Origin: Megalopta genalis
Taxonomy: Eukaryota > Arthropoda > Insecta > Hymenoptera > Halictidae
Direction: 5' to 3'
Assembly (NCBI RefSeq): GCF_051020955.1
Contig: NC_135013.1
Location: 35,107,302 to 35,171,301 of the forward strand
DNA length: 64,000 nt
The position numbers and the translations under genes were made by a program. A model generated the notes under the pieces. That model searched no databases. It had not been told where the DNA came from and was given only the letters and a program-made list of their open reading frames with translations. Every line of letters begins with the position of its first letter. Position 1 is the first letter of the stretch. Shown here piece by piece: positions 10,467 through 22,397 of this stretch.

Positions 10467-10878
10467 GAAGACGGAGGCATCGCATTCCGGCGTTCGTGAC
10501 AACAGCGCGATGTAAACAAGCCCGGTGCACGCCGCGCGCCGCACGCGCGCCGCTCTCGTCCAGCCGGTGACGTAGCCTAACGCGGATGTTTCTCGGCGTG
10601 GTACCCGCGCGATCCCCACCGCGCGCGCGCTCGCTATCTTTCTGCTACTGACACTTCCGGTAAATCCGTCCTTATCTCTCCGGGCGCTCGCTCTCCTTTC
10701 AACTAACAGCGAGACCGGACTGCTGAACTTGCCCGGGGAATCCGGCGCATGTTTGGTTTCTCCTTGCGCCGCGAAACCGGCCGCCACCGTCCGTCCAACA
10801 GCTGCCGACAGTCCGATGATATCCGACGTATAATTCATTGCTCTAGTTGGTCGAGCTGCGCAGCAGCAGGTGGCCAAT

Positions 10879-10909
<31 letters not shown>

Positions 10910-11072
10910 TCCTCTCGCGCTCTCTCTCTCTCTCTCCCTCTCTTTCTCTCGCTCTCTCTCCCTCCCTCTCTTTCTCTCTCTCTCTCCTTCTCTCTCTCTC
11001 TTCCTCTCTCTCCTTCCCTCTCTTTCTCTCTCTCTCTCTCGCTCTCTCTCTCCCTCTCTTTCTCCCGCTCTC
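10879..11072. repeat. Long (CT)n array
   Basis: Almost 200 bases of CT repeats with TTC, CCT and CGC interruptions. Overlapping serine/leucine or arginine/glutamate open frames on both strands are artefacts of this array. Confidence 0.9.
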
Positions 11073-11684
11073 TCTGCCCGACCACTCGGGGATCGCCCGA
11101 GGTTACGAACTCTCGCCGATAGATATTTTTCGATAGATATTTTTCGTTTCTCGTGCCGACGCGGCTCGTGCATCGGCAATTATCGATACTGACTCTTGTT
11201 CCCCGTAATCGGGAGGAGGAGAAACGTATCAGGCGGTGGTTCGCGTAGAACGGCTCGTGCGCGCGTCGTCACGCCGCGTCGGCTTTCCTCGTCCGTGAAC
11301 GCGCGGAGGAGGCTGTTTCTTTTTTTCCCGGCCGGCGCACGATTTTCCGCCGCGTCCGCGCCGGTTTTTCCGTCGACGGGGCTTTTTTTCATTTGCGTAA
11401 CGACGGCCGCGCGTCGTCGCGCGATGCGCAAGCCCGTCGCCGCCACACCACACGGGGCTTATTTAAAATAGTAGCCGAACAGACCGGGAATCCACGGCGC
11501 GCGCGTTCTGTTGCACGGGATTATGTCATGATGTGCGGGCTCGTACCGCTTTGCCGGTAAATAGGTTACGCAAGATGGATCACCGATGATGGCCACTCCG
11601 CCGCTGAGTATCGACTCGTAGCCGGCCGACGTACGTGTACGCGGCCGCCAGCAGAAATTCGAAGCGATGCACGCGCTTAATTAA

Positions 11685-12371
11685 CCTTTTAGGTACGGCT
11701 GCATTCTGCGCGAGGCTATTTCTCTGGACGGCAGAGTCTGATATGTACTGTACAGAAGTCTGATCCTGTATATTCTGTCTGTATATACAGGGTGTCCCAA
11801 AACTGTCTCGCAATCCGAAAGTGGCGGGTTCCTCGGGCCATTCGAAGCAACTTTTTCCTTTACAAAAATTTTCTCCGAGGCACCGTTAACGAGTTATTAA
11901 CGAAAAACAGTGACCAATGAGAGGCGAGCTCGGCTGGCGCGAGGCGATCGAGCCAATGAGCGGAACCGGGCTTCGCGCGCCGGTTGGCTGGCCGCCTCGC
12001 GTCAGCCGTGCTCGATTCTTATTGGTCACTGTTTTTCGTTAATATCTCGTTAACGGCGCCTCGGAGAACATTTTTGTAAAGGAAGAAGTTGCTTCGAATG
12101 ATCCGAGGAACCCGCCATTTCTGGATTGCGAGACATTTTTGGGACACCCTGTAGACTGTTGTAAATCGATGCGAAGACAAAAGAAGAGTGAAACAATGCA
12201 TACGAAGACGATTATTTGGTTCAAACGATGAGCGAGTGAGCTACTGGAGCAAGCCACTATAGCGGCGCGTCGTCCAGAGAGATGACACCCGCGAAAGCCA
12301 CTATAGTGGCGTGTCGTTCTGAAAGATGACATCCGCGAAAGTCATTATAGTGGCGCGACGGGCCTAAAAGG
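11685..12371. mobile_element. piggyBac-like element (family C) with a family-B MITE nested inside
   Basis: TTAA duplications at 11681-11684 and 12372-12375 flank inverted ends CCTTTTAGG and CCTAAAAGG. The right part holds three imperfect copies of a CCACTATAGTGGCGCG-type palindrome (about 12258, 12300, 12343), each preceded by a GCGAAAG or similar spacer. The element is interrupted at 11788-12151 by a complete family-B MITE. Without that insertion it is about 320 bp. Related copies lie at 16444 and 54534. Confidence 0.8.
11788..12151. mobile_element. Family-B foldback MITE, copy B1 (complete)
   Basis: Ends CAGGGTGTCCC and GGGACACCCTG, flanked by TA on both sides, with long near-complementary arms, so the whole 364 bases can fold on itself. 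The centre carries CCAAT/ATTGG boxes (about 11913, 11953 and 12021). The TA target and TIR are consistent with a Tc1/mariner-superfamily non-autonomous element. No coding capacity. Confidence 0.85.
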
Positions 12372-12544
12372 TTAACAGGATACGCGGCCGCGGAAAATCG
12401 TGCGCGTCCGCGAACACTTTTTCTGCATTTCCGCGCCTGATCTGTTACGTATCGCGTGTGCACGTGAGTGCTTACACGCGACGCTCCGTCAATAATGCCG
12501 TGACGCAACTTTTCCCGGGAAAACGGTGATGCTATATCCTTTAA

Positions 12545-13252
12545 CACGTTGAATGCCACGGGGGTCATCGGTGACCGGCGCTTAACTCGGCGGTGACGCC
12601 ATGGGGGCCACCGGTGACCGGCGCGCCCAAATTGATAGAAATATATATAATTTAAAAGAAATGTCAATATCTATAAAATTTTGTGTAGGCAGCAAACTAG
12701 CTGTAGCATCGTCGTATTATTTAACTAAGAATTAAGTACGAAAATTCTTGGACGACTTATCTGAATTCTAGGAATTCATATTACCGCCATCTTCGAAATC
12801 TTTTTTAAAATCTAAAATTTCCAAGCTATTATGCCGGCGTCGAACAAAAGAATCATATATAAGATCTGCGGACGGCATAGTGTTAACACGTCGAATGTCA
12901 AGCCGGTTTTACAGAAATTGTCCGTGGCAGCACGATGAATTTTCTTTTATGTTAGTATATACTATTTTTTATACTATTTATATACTATTTATATATACTA
13001 TTTATATATTTGTATACTATTTAGTATATAAATACTTTAGTATATAATACAGTGCATAACTATATTTGACATATTAATTACGACAAGGGTCGCTGTTTGA
13101 ATCGACGATGGTAATAATACAAAATTATAGACATTGACATTTGTTTTCAATTATATATATTCCTATCAATTTGGGCGCGCCGGTGACCGCTGGCCCCCAT
13201 GGCGTCACCGCCAGGTTAAGTGCCGGTCACCGGTGACCCCCGTGGCATTCAC
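12545..13252. mobile_element. TTAA-associated foldback element with ~120 bp inverted arms
   Basis: The left end starts after TTAA (12541-12544) with CACGTTGAATGCCACG. The last roughly 120 bases are its inverted copy at about 90 percent identity by eye, ending in CGTGGCATTCA. Both arms contain GGTGACCGG/CCGGTCACC palindromes and CGCCATGGGGGCC. The right TTAA is lost or mutated. A further GTGTTAACACG at about 12889 inside hints that two related elements are joined. The core holds TATACTATTT repeats (about 12955-13035). Confidence 0.7.
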
Positions 13253-14040
13253 GCGCATTCATATACGCGTTTATTTGAGAACGCGGTTTATGGTACCAAC
13301 TATGGTTTCCAACGATGCGTTACACAATCTCCGGAATAATAGATAAACGTGTCCCTGATGCACCGGGAAGGTCGGACCTGGAAAAGCGGGCGTCTGTTTA
13401 GCGTCCGCGTATACATTAAACACCGAATATTCATGAGGGAGGGAGAGGGAGCGCGTAGATCGATACCACACCGGGATCGCGATTAACGTTCGACATTGTT
13501 CCTACCGGCCGTCGGACTTTTCTACATGACAATGGAACGGAAATTCCTATTGAATAAAGTTTCGTTCGCGGCGTAACCTCGAAACCGTCGAATCGCTGCG
13601 GCCGGTCTCTCCCCGAGCGCGCCCCGGTTCTCTATCTCCCCTTTCACCCCCTTCGAGGCGCTCTCGATAGCTATAATTCTCGCGTTCGAAAACGCTCGAA
13701 CGGCGTGTGCCGCGTGTGTGTCGCCTCTAAAATTTCAAAGAGGATCGGCCGATCGATCGGTCGCGACAAATTCCCCAAAAAAAACAATTTCGATCGCCTT
13801 GCGCCGCGCGCTCTGCCCCCTCCTCCCTCCTTTAGAGCGCAACCCGGAGTTATGACATAATTGCGGCGGCGTTCGCTTCACCTTTCTCCTCGGCGCTTGA
13901 TTTCGGGTTTGGAAACAACATGGCGGCCGGCCGCGCCGACCGGCCGGTTGGAGGCACTGCATCCTAGCCGATCGCTCGTAAAGTCGGTCATAGAGTTTAC
14001 AATGCAACGCCTTCTCTCTGCTCGGCCCGGTATTCGACGC

Positions 14041-14154
14041 CCCCCTCTCTCTCCCTCTCTCTCTTTTTCTCTCTCTCTCTCCCTCTCTCTTTTTCTCTCT
14101 CTCTCCCTCTCCCTCTCTTTCTCTCTCTCTCTCCCTCTCCTTTTCTCTCTCTCT

Positions 14155-14187
<33 letters not shown>
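14041..14187. repeat. (CT)n array
   Basis: CT repeats with TTTTC interruptions on the plus strand. The overlapping 235-residue minus-strand open frame is largely created by this array and is not accepted as a gene. Confidence 0.9.
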
Positions 14188-14863
14188 GGCTCTCCTACTC
14201 GCCGTGGTTCTCTCTCCCTCCCGCGCGGTTCGGCTTACCGCGATTGCGCCCGTGTAGCAATCATTAGCACGCTCGAGTACAATTACCTTGGATATTGGAA
14301 CAGGTCTGTGTCTGTGCGATGCATATGCATCGCGCCCGATCCCCGGCAAGGCGAAGCCGATCCGTCGAAAATGGGAGCGTAGTACGCACGAGACGCGCGG
14401 ACTTTTAATATGTTGTTGCGGCCGCCGCGGACGTGTCGGCATTGCGAATTGCGAAATGGAACGCGCGCGTGCTGGTACGATTGCCCGGAATCGTTGTTCT
14501 TGAATGCGACCGGCGGAAGCGGGCCTCGTTACCGGCCCGCCACGCGGACTGCTACGTTTCCAGCCGGCGTCGGTGCAACGCGACGCGATGCAACGACGCG
14601 TGCACTCGCGAATTTCGTTGTCTCTTTTCGCGAAAGCATAAAGAGCCTGCCTCGGTGGCGCAAGATTCCCGCGGCGAACGATAGGCGGCGTTCCGTTCCA
14701 TAACGTTCCCCGGTTCGCGAGACGCTAAAGGAGCAGCGCAGGTGAGATTGCTTTCAGTAATCCAATTGCGATGCTTATTGGATGCACCGTAATGGGTGCA
14801 TCGAGAGATGATTCGGATAGGAACGCGTATTGTAAGGGGTCCGCGGAGTCGCTCGGTTCACTG

Positions 14864-14990
14864 TTAATTTTCTGATCAGGTTTTACCCTGAAACTACCGA
14901 ACCGGTAAAAAACGACTGGTTCCTGATTTTTTCTCCCACGATTCTTGATATCGTAAAAATGTTTCTGCGAGAAATTTTTCTTCGGTCGTC
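14864..14990. repeat. Fragment related to the 28.9 kb family-D repeat
   Basis: CTGAAACTACCGAACCGGT followed by a diverged ACGACTGG and a short AT-rich tail resembles the start of the 28928-29576 units (GAACTACCGAACCGGTCG). No termini are visible, so it is taken as an old fragment. Confidence 0.4.
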
Positions 14991-15059
14991 CGTATATTGT
15001 TACGGGAACCGCACGATGTTCAAGTAAATCCAGTGTTGTCGTTGTTATAAACTGATATA

Positions 15060-15424
15060 CAGGGTGTCCCAAAAATGTCTCGCAATACGGAAATGGGAGG
15101 TTCTTGAGGTCATTTGAAGCAACTTTTTCCTTTGCGAAAATTTTTTTCGAGGCTTCGTTTACGAGTTATTAACGAAAAACGCCGACCAATGAGAGGCTAG
15201 CTCGCCTAGCGGTTGTCGGCCGAGCCAATGAGCGCGCGAAGCCCAATCCCGCTCACTGACTCGGCCGCCTTGCGCCAGCATATCTCGTCTCTCATTGGTC
15301 GCTGTTTTTCGTCAATAACTCGTAAACAAAGCCGTGGATTGCACTTTCGCCAAGAACAAACTTACTTCAAATTACCTCGAGAACCTCCCATTCTCGGATT
15401 TCGAGACACTTTCGGGACACCCTG
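15060..15424. mobile_element. Family-B foldback MITE, copy B2 (complete)
   Basis: TA-flanked, 365 bases, ends CAGGGTGTCCC and GACACCCTG. It carries GACCAATGAG, AGCCAATGAG and CTCATTGGTC boxes. Its right arm ends with CTCGGATTTCGAGAC and matches the isolated right-end fragment at 40300-40413, which suggests a subfamily. Confidence 0.85.
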
Positions 15425-15760
15425 TATATCGGTGATCGAGTCGCAACATTCGCGAAGGAAATGAAATAAACCGCGACGTGTTGAAGAACGCGCGACAATT
15501 TCGAGCAAGCATCGACGATTCCGACCTGGTCGGAATTACACTCGAAACATTCTACGACGCGATGCGACTCGAACTTCCCGGCCGGCCGGGATATTTCACC
15601 TGGAACGAGCGGTCGCGAGTTCGAGGATCTTCGCGAACCGCTGCCGCGACGCCCGAACAGCGTGCAACAATTTCGAATAAGAGTTGACGCGGCGACGCGT
15701 CGCTGGAGCGAAGCGACGCGGTTGAGGCCGCGAGGGCGTTCGGGAATTCCGAGGAGTTCC

Positions 15761-15772
15761 CCCCCCCCCCCC
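15761..15772. repeat. Poly-C run
   Basis: Twelve consecutive C residues. Unstable in sequencing, so the length may be inexact. Confidence 0.85.
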
Positions 15773-16443
15773 AGGATCCGAGTTCTTCGGGATCTTCGAA
15801 GTTCGAACGTAGCCGCGGCAGTGCTGGCGACCTCGCGCTAGAGGCAGCACCGTCGGCCCCCCTAACGAGGTCGCTGGTGCGAGCGAGACCAGCCATCCTC
15901 GCATTCTTTTCAACCCTCGGAAAGTGAATGTCGAATGCCGGTCACCGTTACGGCCAGAATGCATCAAAAGCAACCGGATGCTACGCGAGTCAGTTATTAA
16001 GTGGCAGAGCGGGGATGAACGGTGCGCCGCGGTGTCCTCTCTTTTTCCCCCCCTGACCTGCTCCTCTCTCTCTCTCTCTCCCCCCCGTTCCCGTATGGGC
16101 AACCGCAGGATGCCGTAACGGGCGCGAATACCGTCGAAGTCGAATGCTCGTCGCCCGGCACAAAATCGTTCGAAAGTCCTGGAGGAGGACTGCCGGCGAT
16201 ACGCATTCCGGCATACAGGTTGGCCGGACGCGTATGCGCAAGGTTACGCTATCGATCATAATTTACGACGCGTGCTGCATCGTGTTACGTCAGTGGGACT
16301 CGTTCGCGAACAACGCCGCCGGGTGGGAGGCGCAAGACGCGCAAACTTACGCACGGTCGATCAGCTGATGCCGGCCTGGTCGGCGTTTTTTCCTGAGGAA
16401 AACCTGTCGCGACGGCGATTCGATCAAAGAAACCGAGCCCTAA

Positions 16444-16717
16444 CCTTTTGGGCACGACGCGCCACTATAGCGGCTTCCGCGGATGTCGTCTCTCTGAACG
16501 ACGAGTCACTATAGTGGCTTACTCTAGCAGCTCACTCGGTCATCGAATGAAATAATCGTCTTCGTATGCATTGTTTCACACTTCTCTTGTCTTCACATCG
16601 ATTTACAATATACAAACTTATCTTAACAATATAACTGTATCTTAACAATAAACAGACAGAATATACAGACATTTTGTACAGTACACATCAGACTCTGCCG
16701 TCCAGAGAAATAGCCTC
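16444..16717. mobile_element. Truncated family-C (piggyBac-like) element, inverted relative to 11685
   Basis: Begins with CCTTTTGGGC after TAA, contains two CCACTATAG/CACTATAGTGG palindromes, then the GATTTACAATATACAAAC stretch and the GCCGTCCAGAGAAATAGCC block seen reversed in the 11685 copy. The outer end beyond that block is missing. A family-A MITE begins 16 bases further on. Confidence 0.65.
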
Positions 16718-16732
16718 CGACCGATGTCCGTA

Positions 16733-16950
16733 CAGTAATGTCTCTCTAATTGACGCTCGGATTGTCCACGAAAATGGACAATTTGGGAAGAGAAGATACG
16801 ATTGTTCGATCCTTGCGGTTCATCTTTATAGTTGCGAATTGTCAACAACTCTAAAAACGAGCCGCAAGAAGACTCGGATAATCGCATCTTCTCTTCCCGA
16901 ATTTTCCATTTTTCTGCACAATCTTAGCGTCAGTTACGGAGACATTACTG
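16733..16950. mobile_element. Family-A foldback MITE, copy A1
   Basis: 218 bases, ends CAGTAATGTCTCT and GAGACATTACTG, TA on both sides. The arms contain the diagnostic GGACAATTTGGGAAGAG and its complement. TIR and TA target point to a Tc1/mariner-type non-autonomous element. It shares its right TA with copy A2. Confidence 0.85.
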
Positions 16951-16952
16951 TA

Positions 16953-17160
16953 CAGTAATGTCTCTCCAATTGACGCTCGGATTGTCCACAATTTAGGAAG
17001 AGGAGACACGATTATTCGATCCTTGCGCTTCATCTTTATAGTTACGAATTGTCAACGATTATAAAAACGAGTCGCAAGAAGACTCGAATAATCGCATCTC
17101 CTCTTCCAAAATTGTTCACTTTTCTGCACAATCTTAGCGTCAGTTACGAAGACATTACTG
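16953..17160. mobile_element. Family-A foldback MITE, copy A2
   Basis: Same orientation and architecture as A1 and separated from it by only the dinucleotide TA. Its right end was originally joined to A3 at a shared CTGTACAG, now split by an hAT-like element. Confidence 0.85.
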
Positions 17161-17165
17161 TACAG

Positions 17166-17375
17166 CAGGGGTGTCAAACTGAAAAGCTAACTTGGGCCAA
17201 ATAAACAGTGCTTAACTTTAGGTGGGCCGTAAAAAGAAAATCAATGTTCATAGAAACAAGTATTTTTATTTTGACTAGTCCATTGTAATAAACATATATA
17301 AAGTTAAATGATTGTTTACGTCCTGATACTCGACATCAAAAATGTTCATCTCGGGCCGCGAGTTTGACACCTCTG
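17166..17375. mobile_element. hAT-like MITE with perfect 8 bp target duplication
   Basis: 210 bases with ends CAGGGGTGTCAAACT and AGTTTGACACCTCTG, flanked on both sides by CTGTACAG (17158-17165 and 17376-17383). An 8 bp duplication is the signature of hAT transposition. It is inserted exactly at the junction of family-A copies A2 and A3. Confidence 0.85.
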
Positions 17376-17380
17376 CTGTA

Positions 17381-17570
17381 CAGTAATGTCTCTCCAATTG
17401 ACGCTCGGATCGTCCACACGATTATTCGATCCTTGCGGTTCATTTTTATAGCTACCGATTGTCAACAACTATAAAAACGAGTCGCAAGAAGACTCGAATA
17501 ATCGCATCTCGTCTTCCCAAATTGTCCTCTTTCGTGCTCGATCCGAGCGTCAATTAGGGAGACTTTACCG
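17381..17570. mobile_element. Family-A foldback MITE, copy A3
   Basis: Starts CAGTAATGTCTCTCC just after the hAT insertion and ends GGAGACTTTACCG before TA. It is the third member of a head-to-tail trio and shorter than A1 by a deletion in the left arm after CGGATCGTCCAC. Confidence 0.8.
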
Positions 17571-17572
17571 TA

Positions 17573-18460
17573 ATTCGGTCGGGTAGGTCGAGAGAGAGAC
17601 GGGTAGAACGAGCGACAGGATCGAACGATGACTGCGAGGGGGGGGGGGGTGGAAAGAGCGAAGCCGGCGGAGCCAAACGAAGAGCGAAAGCCCGATTCCC
17701 GTATCCGCGCGGCGGTTGCGTCAAAGGCCGCGGCGATCTTTAGGGCCCGATCGTTGGTAGCGCGGCGTGGCGGCGCGTTGCATAGAATACGAGGACGCGA
17801 GGAAAAGTGGCGCGTATCTGCCGGCGCACCGAGAGAAAAGCGAGGTCGGGCCTTTCTCAGAAAAGTGGGTCGAGAAGGTACCGCGCGATCGGACGCGCGT
17901 TCGCATTCGCGTTCGCGTTCGCGCCGGTGTGTTGCGTTCGACGCGCGCGCGGCATTCGCGAGGAAGAGAGCCTTCGCCGGATAGTTATCCGTTTCCCCCG
18001 CGCTCTACGCATCGGCGAGCCGATTCTCCCACGGACGCCGTGCCCCCGGCTATTGGGAAAACGGGAGAAAGAGAGCCGGCCGCATGGGATGCGCTTCGCC
18101 TTCGACCCTTTTCCCGCATTGTTGCGCGTCCGCTCTATGACTTTCCAACGGTGGCCGCGCGAGCCGGCCGGCCGGCCGGCTTCCGACCTGTGTTGTATGT
18201 GGAACGAGAGACGGATGGCCTTGCGCAGCATCGATTAAACGATTTTATGCGGCGCACACCGGCGAAAAAGAGCCCGCGTCGCGTCGCGTCGTCGGTAGGT
18301 GTCGAGAGAGGCCGGAGCCGGCCGATCGGGCCGCCACCTTATTCGATGATTTAACGAGACAAGTGAATAAATTACTCCTACGGGCGCGATGGGCGTGTTC
18401 CTCGGATGTTTGCGTACCACGGAAACGCAATTAGCGGGGACAGGCTTGGTCATTCCTTCT
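17573..18460. other. GC-rich intronic stretch, no gene recognised
   Basis: High CpG, a poly-G run at about 17639-17650, TTCGCG repeats near 17900 and CCGG repeats near 18167. Overlapping open frames on both strands have no recognisable domain. Confidence 0.5.
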
Positions 18461-18496
18461 TTCGACATCGCACGGAGACAACCGACGAGTTCTTAA

Positions 18497-19118
18497 CCCC
18501 TTTCAACGGTGGTCTTAGATTCGCAGACTCGCGTCAGCATGATCTATTTGTTGTAGTATGGACGTTGCGTCTCTTAAATCGAAATCAAATTCTACCCTTC
18601 TATTGTCAGTATTTTAACATTCAAGTTACATACATGTGGGCGTTCGGTGAACGTAACTTATTTGTCTGACATAGGACTGTGCCGCAGTGCAAGGGTATTG
18701 TAGTATAGACGTTGCGTCTCTTAAATCGAAATCAAATTCTACCCTCCTACTGTCAGTATTTTAACATCCACGTACATACTTGTGGGCGTTCAGTGAACGT
18801 AACTTATTTGTCTGACATAGGACTGTGCCGCAGTGCAAGGTGTTAAAGTCGTGGCTCGACAACTGTACGGACGAAAATTTCTTAAAAGATTGCTCGAAAA
18901 GTGCAATCGTCTCAACCATAATGCATCGGATTACTTGAATGAACACGATGTAACAAATTCTGTAAAAGTTACTATTTAAGAAAAAAAGTAATCGAGCTTG
19001 ATTCTTTCGACGTCGCTCGGAGACAACCGACGAGTTCTCAACCCCCTTCGACTATGATTTTCTTTTTACCGTAGATGCCGCGTCATTTCAATTACGAAGA
19101 AAATGGTGCGGCAAGGGG
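18497..19118. mobile_element. Composite TTAA-associated element with an internal 147 bp tandem duplication
   Basis: TTAA at 18493-18496 is followed by CCCCTTTCAACGG; the right side ends GCAAGGGG before TTAA 19119-19122. Inside, a unit starting TGTAGTATGGACGTTGCG at 18552 repeats at 18699 (147 bases later), both ending TGCCGCAGTGCAAGG. The sequence CGGAGACAACCGACGAGTT occurs at both sides (about 18473 and 19018), suggesting two related elements joined. Confidence 0.55.
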
Positions 19119-19701
19119 TTAAATGCAGTTCGTTCGAATACATCGCGATGAAAGCGAAGTTCGAAGTCTGGACCCAAAATTAGAACGCGTTAAATATTGA
19201 TAATTACGAAGGCAGAATATAATAATAATAATCGATCTGAAAGACGCGCGAATATAACGTTCGCGTATAGCGGATTCTGTTCGAGATTCTCGCATGGGGA
19301 AAGGAGAGTTCGGTCGATCGCGGTCGCACAGCGCGCTAATAAACGCGAATCGAATGACACGCTACGGCGGAGTCGCTTTTACGAGGGTCAATCCGACGAA
19401 TGCCGGGCAAACGAAGCGGTCGCGAACGGGATGAATTTAGCGATCGTTCGAACCGCGCGGCGCTGGGATGCTGCAGGCGCCGAAAAGCAGAGCAGGCTGC
19501 CGCGGGCCGGTAACATTGACTATTGACACAGAAAGCAGCGCGACGTACAAGCACCGAGTGTCCGATTCCATCTAGGATTCCCGGCATCGATCAGCCGGCT
19601 TACACACGTAGGTCCGAGCGTTTCGTAACACGTGGGACGACCGAACCGCGGACCACCGATGCATCATTCTCCTCCCGTCGATGCGTTATCGGAGCGTGTA
19701 G

Positions 19702-19702
<1 letters not shown>

Positions 19703-19756
<54 letters not shown>

Positions 19757-20035
19757 TCCTCTCTCTATTTCTCTCTCTATATTTCTCTCTCTCTCTCTCT
19801 ATATTCCTCTCTCTATTTCTCTCTCTATATTTCTCTCTCTCACTCTCTCTCTCTCTATTTCTCACTCTCTCTATTTCTCTCTCTGTCTCTCTTTCTCTCC
19901 ATTTCTTCCTGTCTCTCTTTCTCTCCATTTCTTTCTCTCTCTCTATTTTTCTCTATTTCTATCTCTCTCTCTCTATTTCTCTCTCTATTTTTCTTTATCT
20001 CTATTTCTTTCTCTCTCTCTCCCTATTTCTCTCTC
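19703..20035. repeat. (CT)n/TATTTCTCTCTC compound array
   Basis: Over 330 bases of pyrimidine repeat with regularly spaced TATTTCT interruptions, the same compound motif as at 26585-26780. Confidence 0.9.
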
Positions 20036-20733
20036 GCCGGTGCACGGGGCCGTGCCCGCGGCCGGATAAATGGGGATGAAGGGGTTGAATTGGGGAATGC
20101 GGGTCGCGGGGGCGACTGGGCGAAAAAATGAAAACAAATTTTTGCTGCGCGCAATTGGAATAGCTCCGGTGTACTCGCACGACTGCTTGAAAATATTAAA
20201 AAATCGATTCTTAATGTGTTCATTAAGTTCTTATAAAATTTTACAAATCTGTTTGTCTTCTCTGTAACGCGTGCAACGAAACGACTATTTATCGACAGTT
20301 TTCTGTGTAGTTTTTTCAATCCTTTGACTTACGATATAGTCTTAGATTCGCGGACTATAAGAGTATAGATATAGAAGATACAGAGGACGAAGTAGCCATT
20401 CATTCTTCGAGCCGGAGAATTTCTGATTTTCGCAAGCAGGAAAGGAGGATTCCCCCCTAAATGCCGCGTTCGTTGACGGAACGGAGGTGGCCGGCACTCG
20501 TAGGAAGCCGCGGATCGGTTCGGGCCGGAGGGGGGTAGAGGATGGGTTTGAAAAGGGGCCAGTAGAGGGGCGAAAGGCGGCCACGTACTCCGTAACAGCG
20601 TCGAGCAGTGTGTGCCAGTGCCAGTATACATTTTACGCAACGTCGCGTCGCCTGTGCTGTGATATAACGAGACCGGCGCGGCTCGGCTCGGCGCGACGCG
20701 ACGCGGTGTCCCTCTGTCTCTGTATGCAATCTA

Positions 20734-21098
20734 CAGTGTGTCCCGAAAATGTCTCGCAATCCGGAAATAGGAGGTTCCTGAGGTCATTCGAAGCAACTTT
20801 TTCCTTTGCGAAAATTTTCTCCGAGGCTTCGTTTACGAGTTATTAACGAAAAACACTGACCAATAAGAGGCGAGCTCGACTGGCGCGTGGCGGCCCAGCC
20901 ATCGAGTGCACGGAGCCCGGTTCCGCTCATTGGCTCGGCCGTCTCGCGCCAAACGATCTCGCCTCTGATTGGTCACTGTTTTTCGTTGATAACTCGTAAA
21001 CGAGGCCGCGGATCGCATTTTCGCTGAGGAAAAAGTTGCTTTAAATCACCTCAGGAATCCCCTACTTTCGGATTGCGAGACATTTTTGGGACACCCTG
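20734..21098. mobile_element. Family-B foldback MITE, copy B3 (complete)
   Basis: 365 bases, TA on both sides, ends CAGTGTGTCCC and GACACCCTG. The CCAAT boxes are partly decayed (GACCAATAAG near the left arm, CTCATTGGCTCGG and CTGATTGGTCAC in the right arm). Confidence 0.85.
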
Positions 21099-22007
21099 TA
21101 CAGTGGAATAGCCAGGCTTCGCGCAGGATCGTCGACGGAGCGTCGCGCAGGATCGTCCACCGGGCGACGCGAAGCCGACGCAAAAGTCGAGGCCGACGTT
21201 AAAGCGACGGCGACGCCGTCGCCGCGCATTCGGCCGCGTATCGCTCGGTTTCGCTGGACCCGGCGGAACACAATGACCCAAATGATACCGCGAACCGGGT
21301 CGCAGCCTAGATACCGTCCCAGGCCGGCCTTTTCCCGTCCGGCGACGTCGTCGTCGTCGTCGTCGCCGGCAATCCACGAGAGCGCGTGTCGGCGTCGCCG
21401 GCTCGCGCGCGCGCGCTCGCTCGGGCGGCCATCGCGCCGCTGCTCTCGCAGCCCCAGATTTTCACTTTCGCGCGGGTGAACGTTGACACTCTCGCCTTTC
21501 GATAATGCTCGCGGACTCGATTCGACGCTCTCTTATGCATGCACGCGCCGCGTGCGTACGGAACTGTTGCGCCTTGCGCCTTCGCGGTCCGGCGATTACC
21601 CGCGCCGACGGTTGCCTCACACCTCCCGCCGGTAATTAACCCTTGAATGGTCGCCGGCGTTCTGTGGTTTCACGGTGGAGAGGCTCGCGGGACCCTCGCC
21701 ACGGTGTCACGAGTCTCCGTTGCTCGGAAAGTTTCTCGATGTCCGCGCGATCGAAACTCTCGGGTCTCGTTCTCGTTGCAGCAGGACGCTTGGAGAGGTC
21801 GACCACCGTCCTCCGGATCTTCTGCTGGTCCTTTTAAGCTCGCCGATATCTTTCTGAAGTTTGTCTTTCGAAGCTTGACGCGGATCGTCGAGAGGGTCAA
21901 AGTCGCTACAAACGGTGCAGGTTGCAACAACGCGTTGTTTTCGTCTAATTGAATCTTCCAGGCGTTCTCGTGCCAGCGAGTCGGAACATTGACTTCCCTT
22001 TCGATCG

Positions 22008-22221
22008 TGCAATGTCTCCCTAACTGATGCTCGGATTGCCCACAGAAATGGACAATTTGGGAAGAGGAGATACGATTATTCGAGCCTTGCAGCTCGTTTT
22101 TATAAATGTTGAAAATCGGTAATTATAAAAATGAGTTGCAAGGCTCGAATTCGCAAGGCTCCTCTTCTCAAATTGTCGATTTTTCTGGACAATGTAAGCG
22201 CCAATTAGGGAGACATTACTG
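22008..22221. mobile_element. Family-A foldback MITE, copy A4
   Basis: Left end decayed (GTGCAATGTCTCCC), right end intact (AGGGAGACATTACTG before TA). The arms carry CACAGAAATGGACAATTTGG and the complementary segment; both arms contain AGGCTCG. Confidence 0.8.
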
Positions 22222-22397
22222 TACGCGTCCGACGTTTCGTGTCCGAAGTGGAAAAATCGACGCGAGCGCAACATTTTGCACGCAAAATCGCCGAGGGTGA
22301 AACGCTTCTATTGGTCGCTCTTACGAATTTAATCGTCTCGGGACCCTTTCCTTCGATTCGTCGCGGTATGAAAATATTCCGTCCGTAAATTTCGAGC

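Noticed and set aside
10749..11192. Serine/leucine-repeat and arginine/glutamate-repeat open frames around 10.8-11.2 kb, and similar ones at 9.2, 14.1, 19.7, 26.5 and 44.7 kb
   Set aside because: They are translations of CT/GA microsatellites, open in several frames at once.
21631..21660. Possible left end of another TTAA element (TTAACCCTTGAATGG)
   Set aside because: No matching inverted right end followed by TTAA was found nearby.
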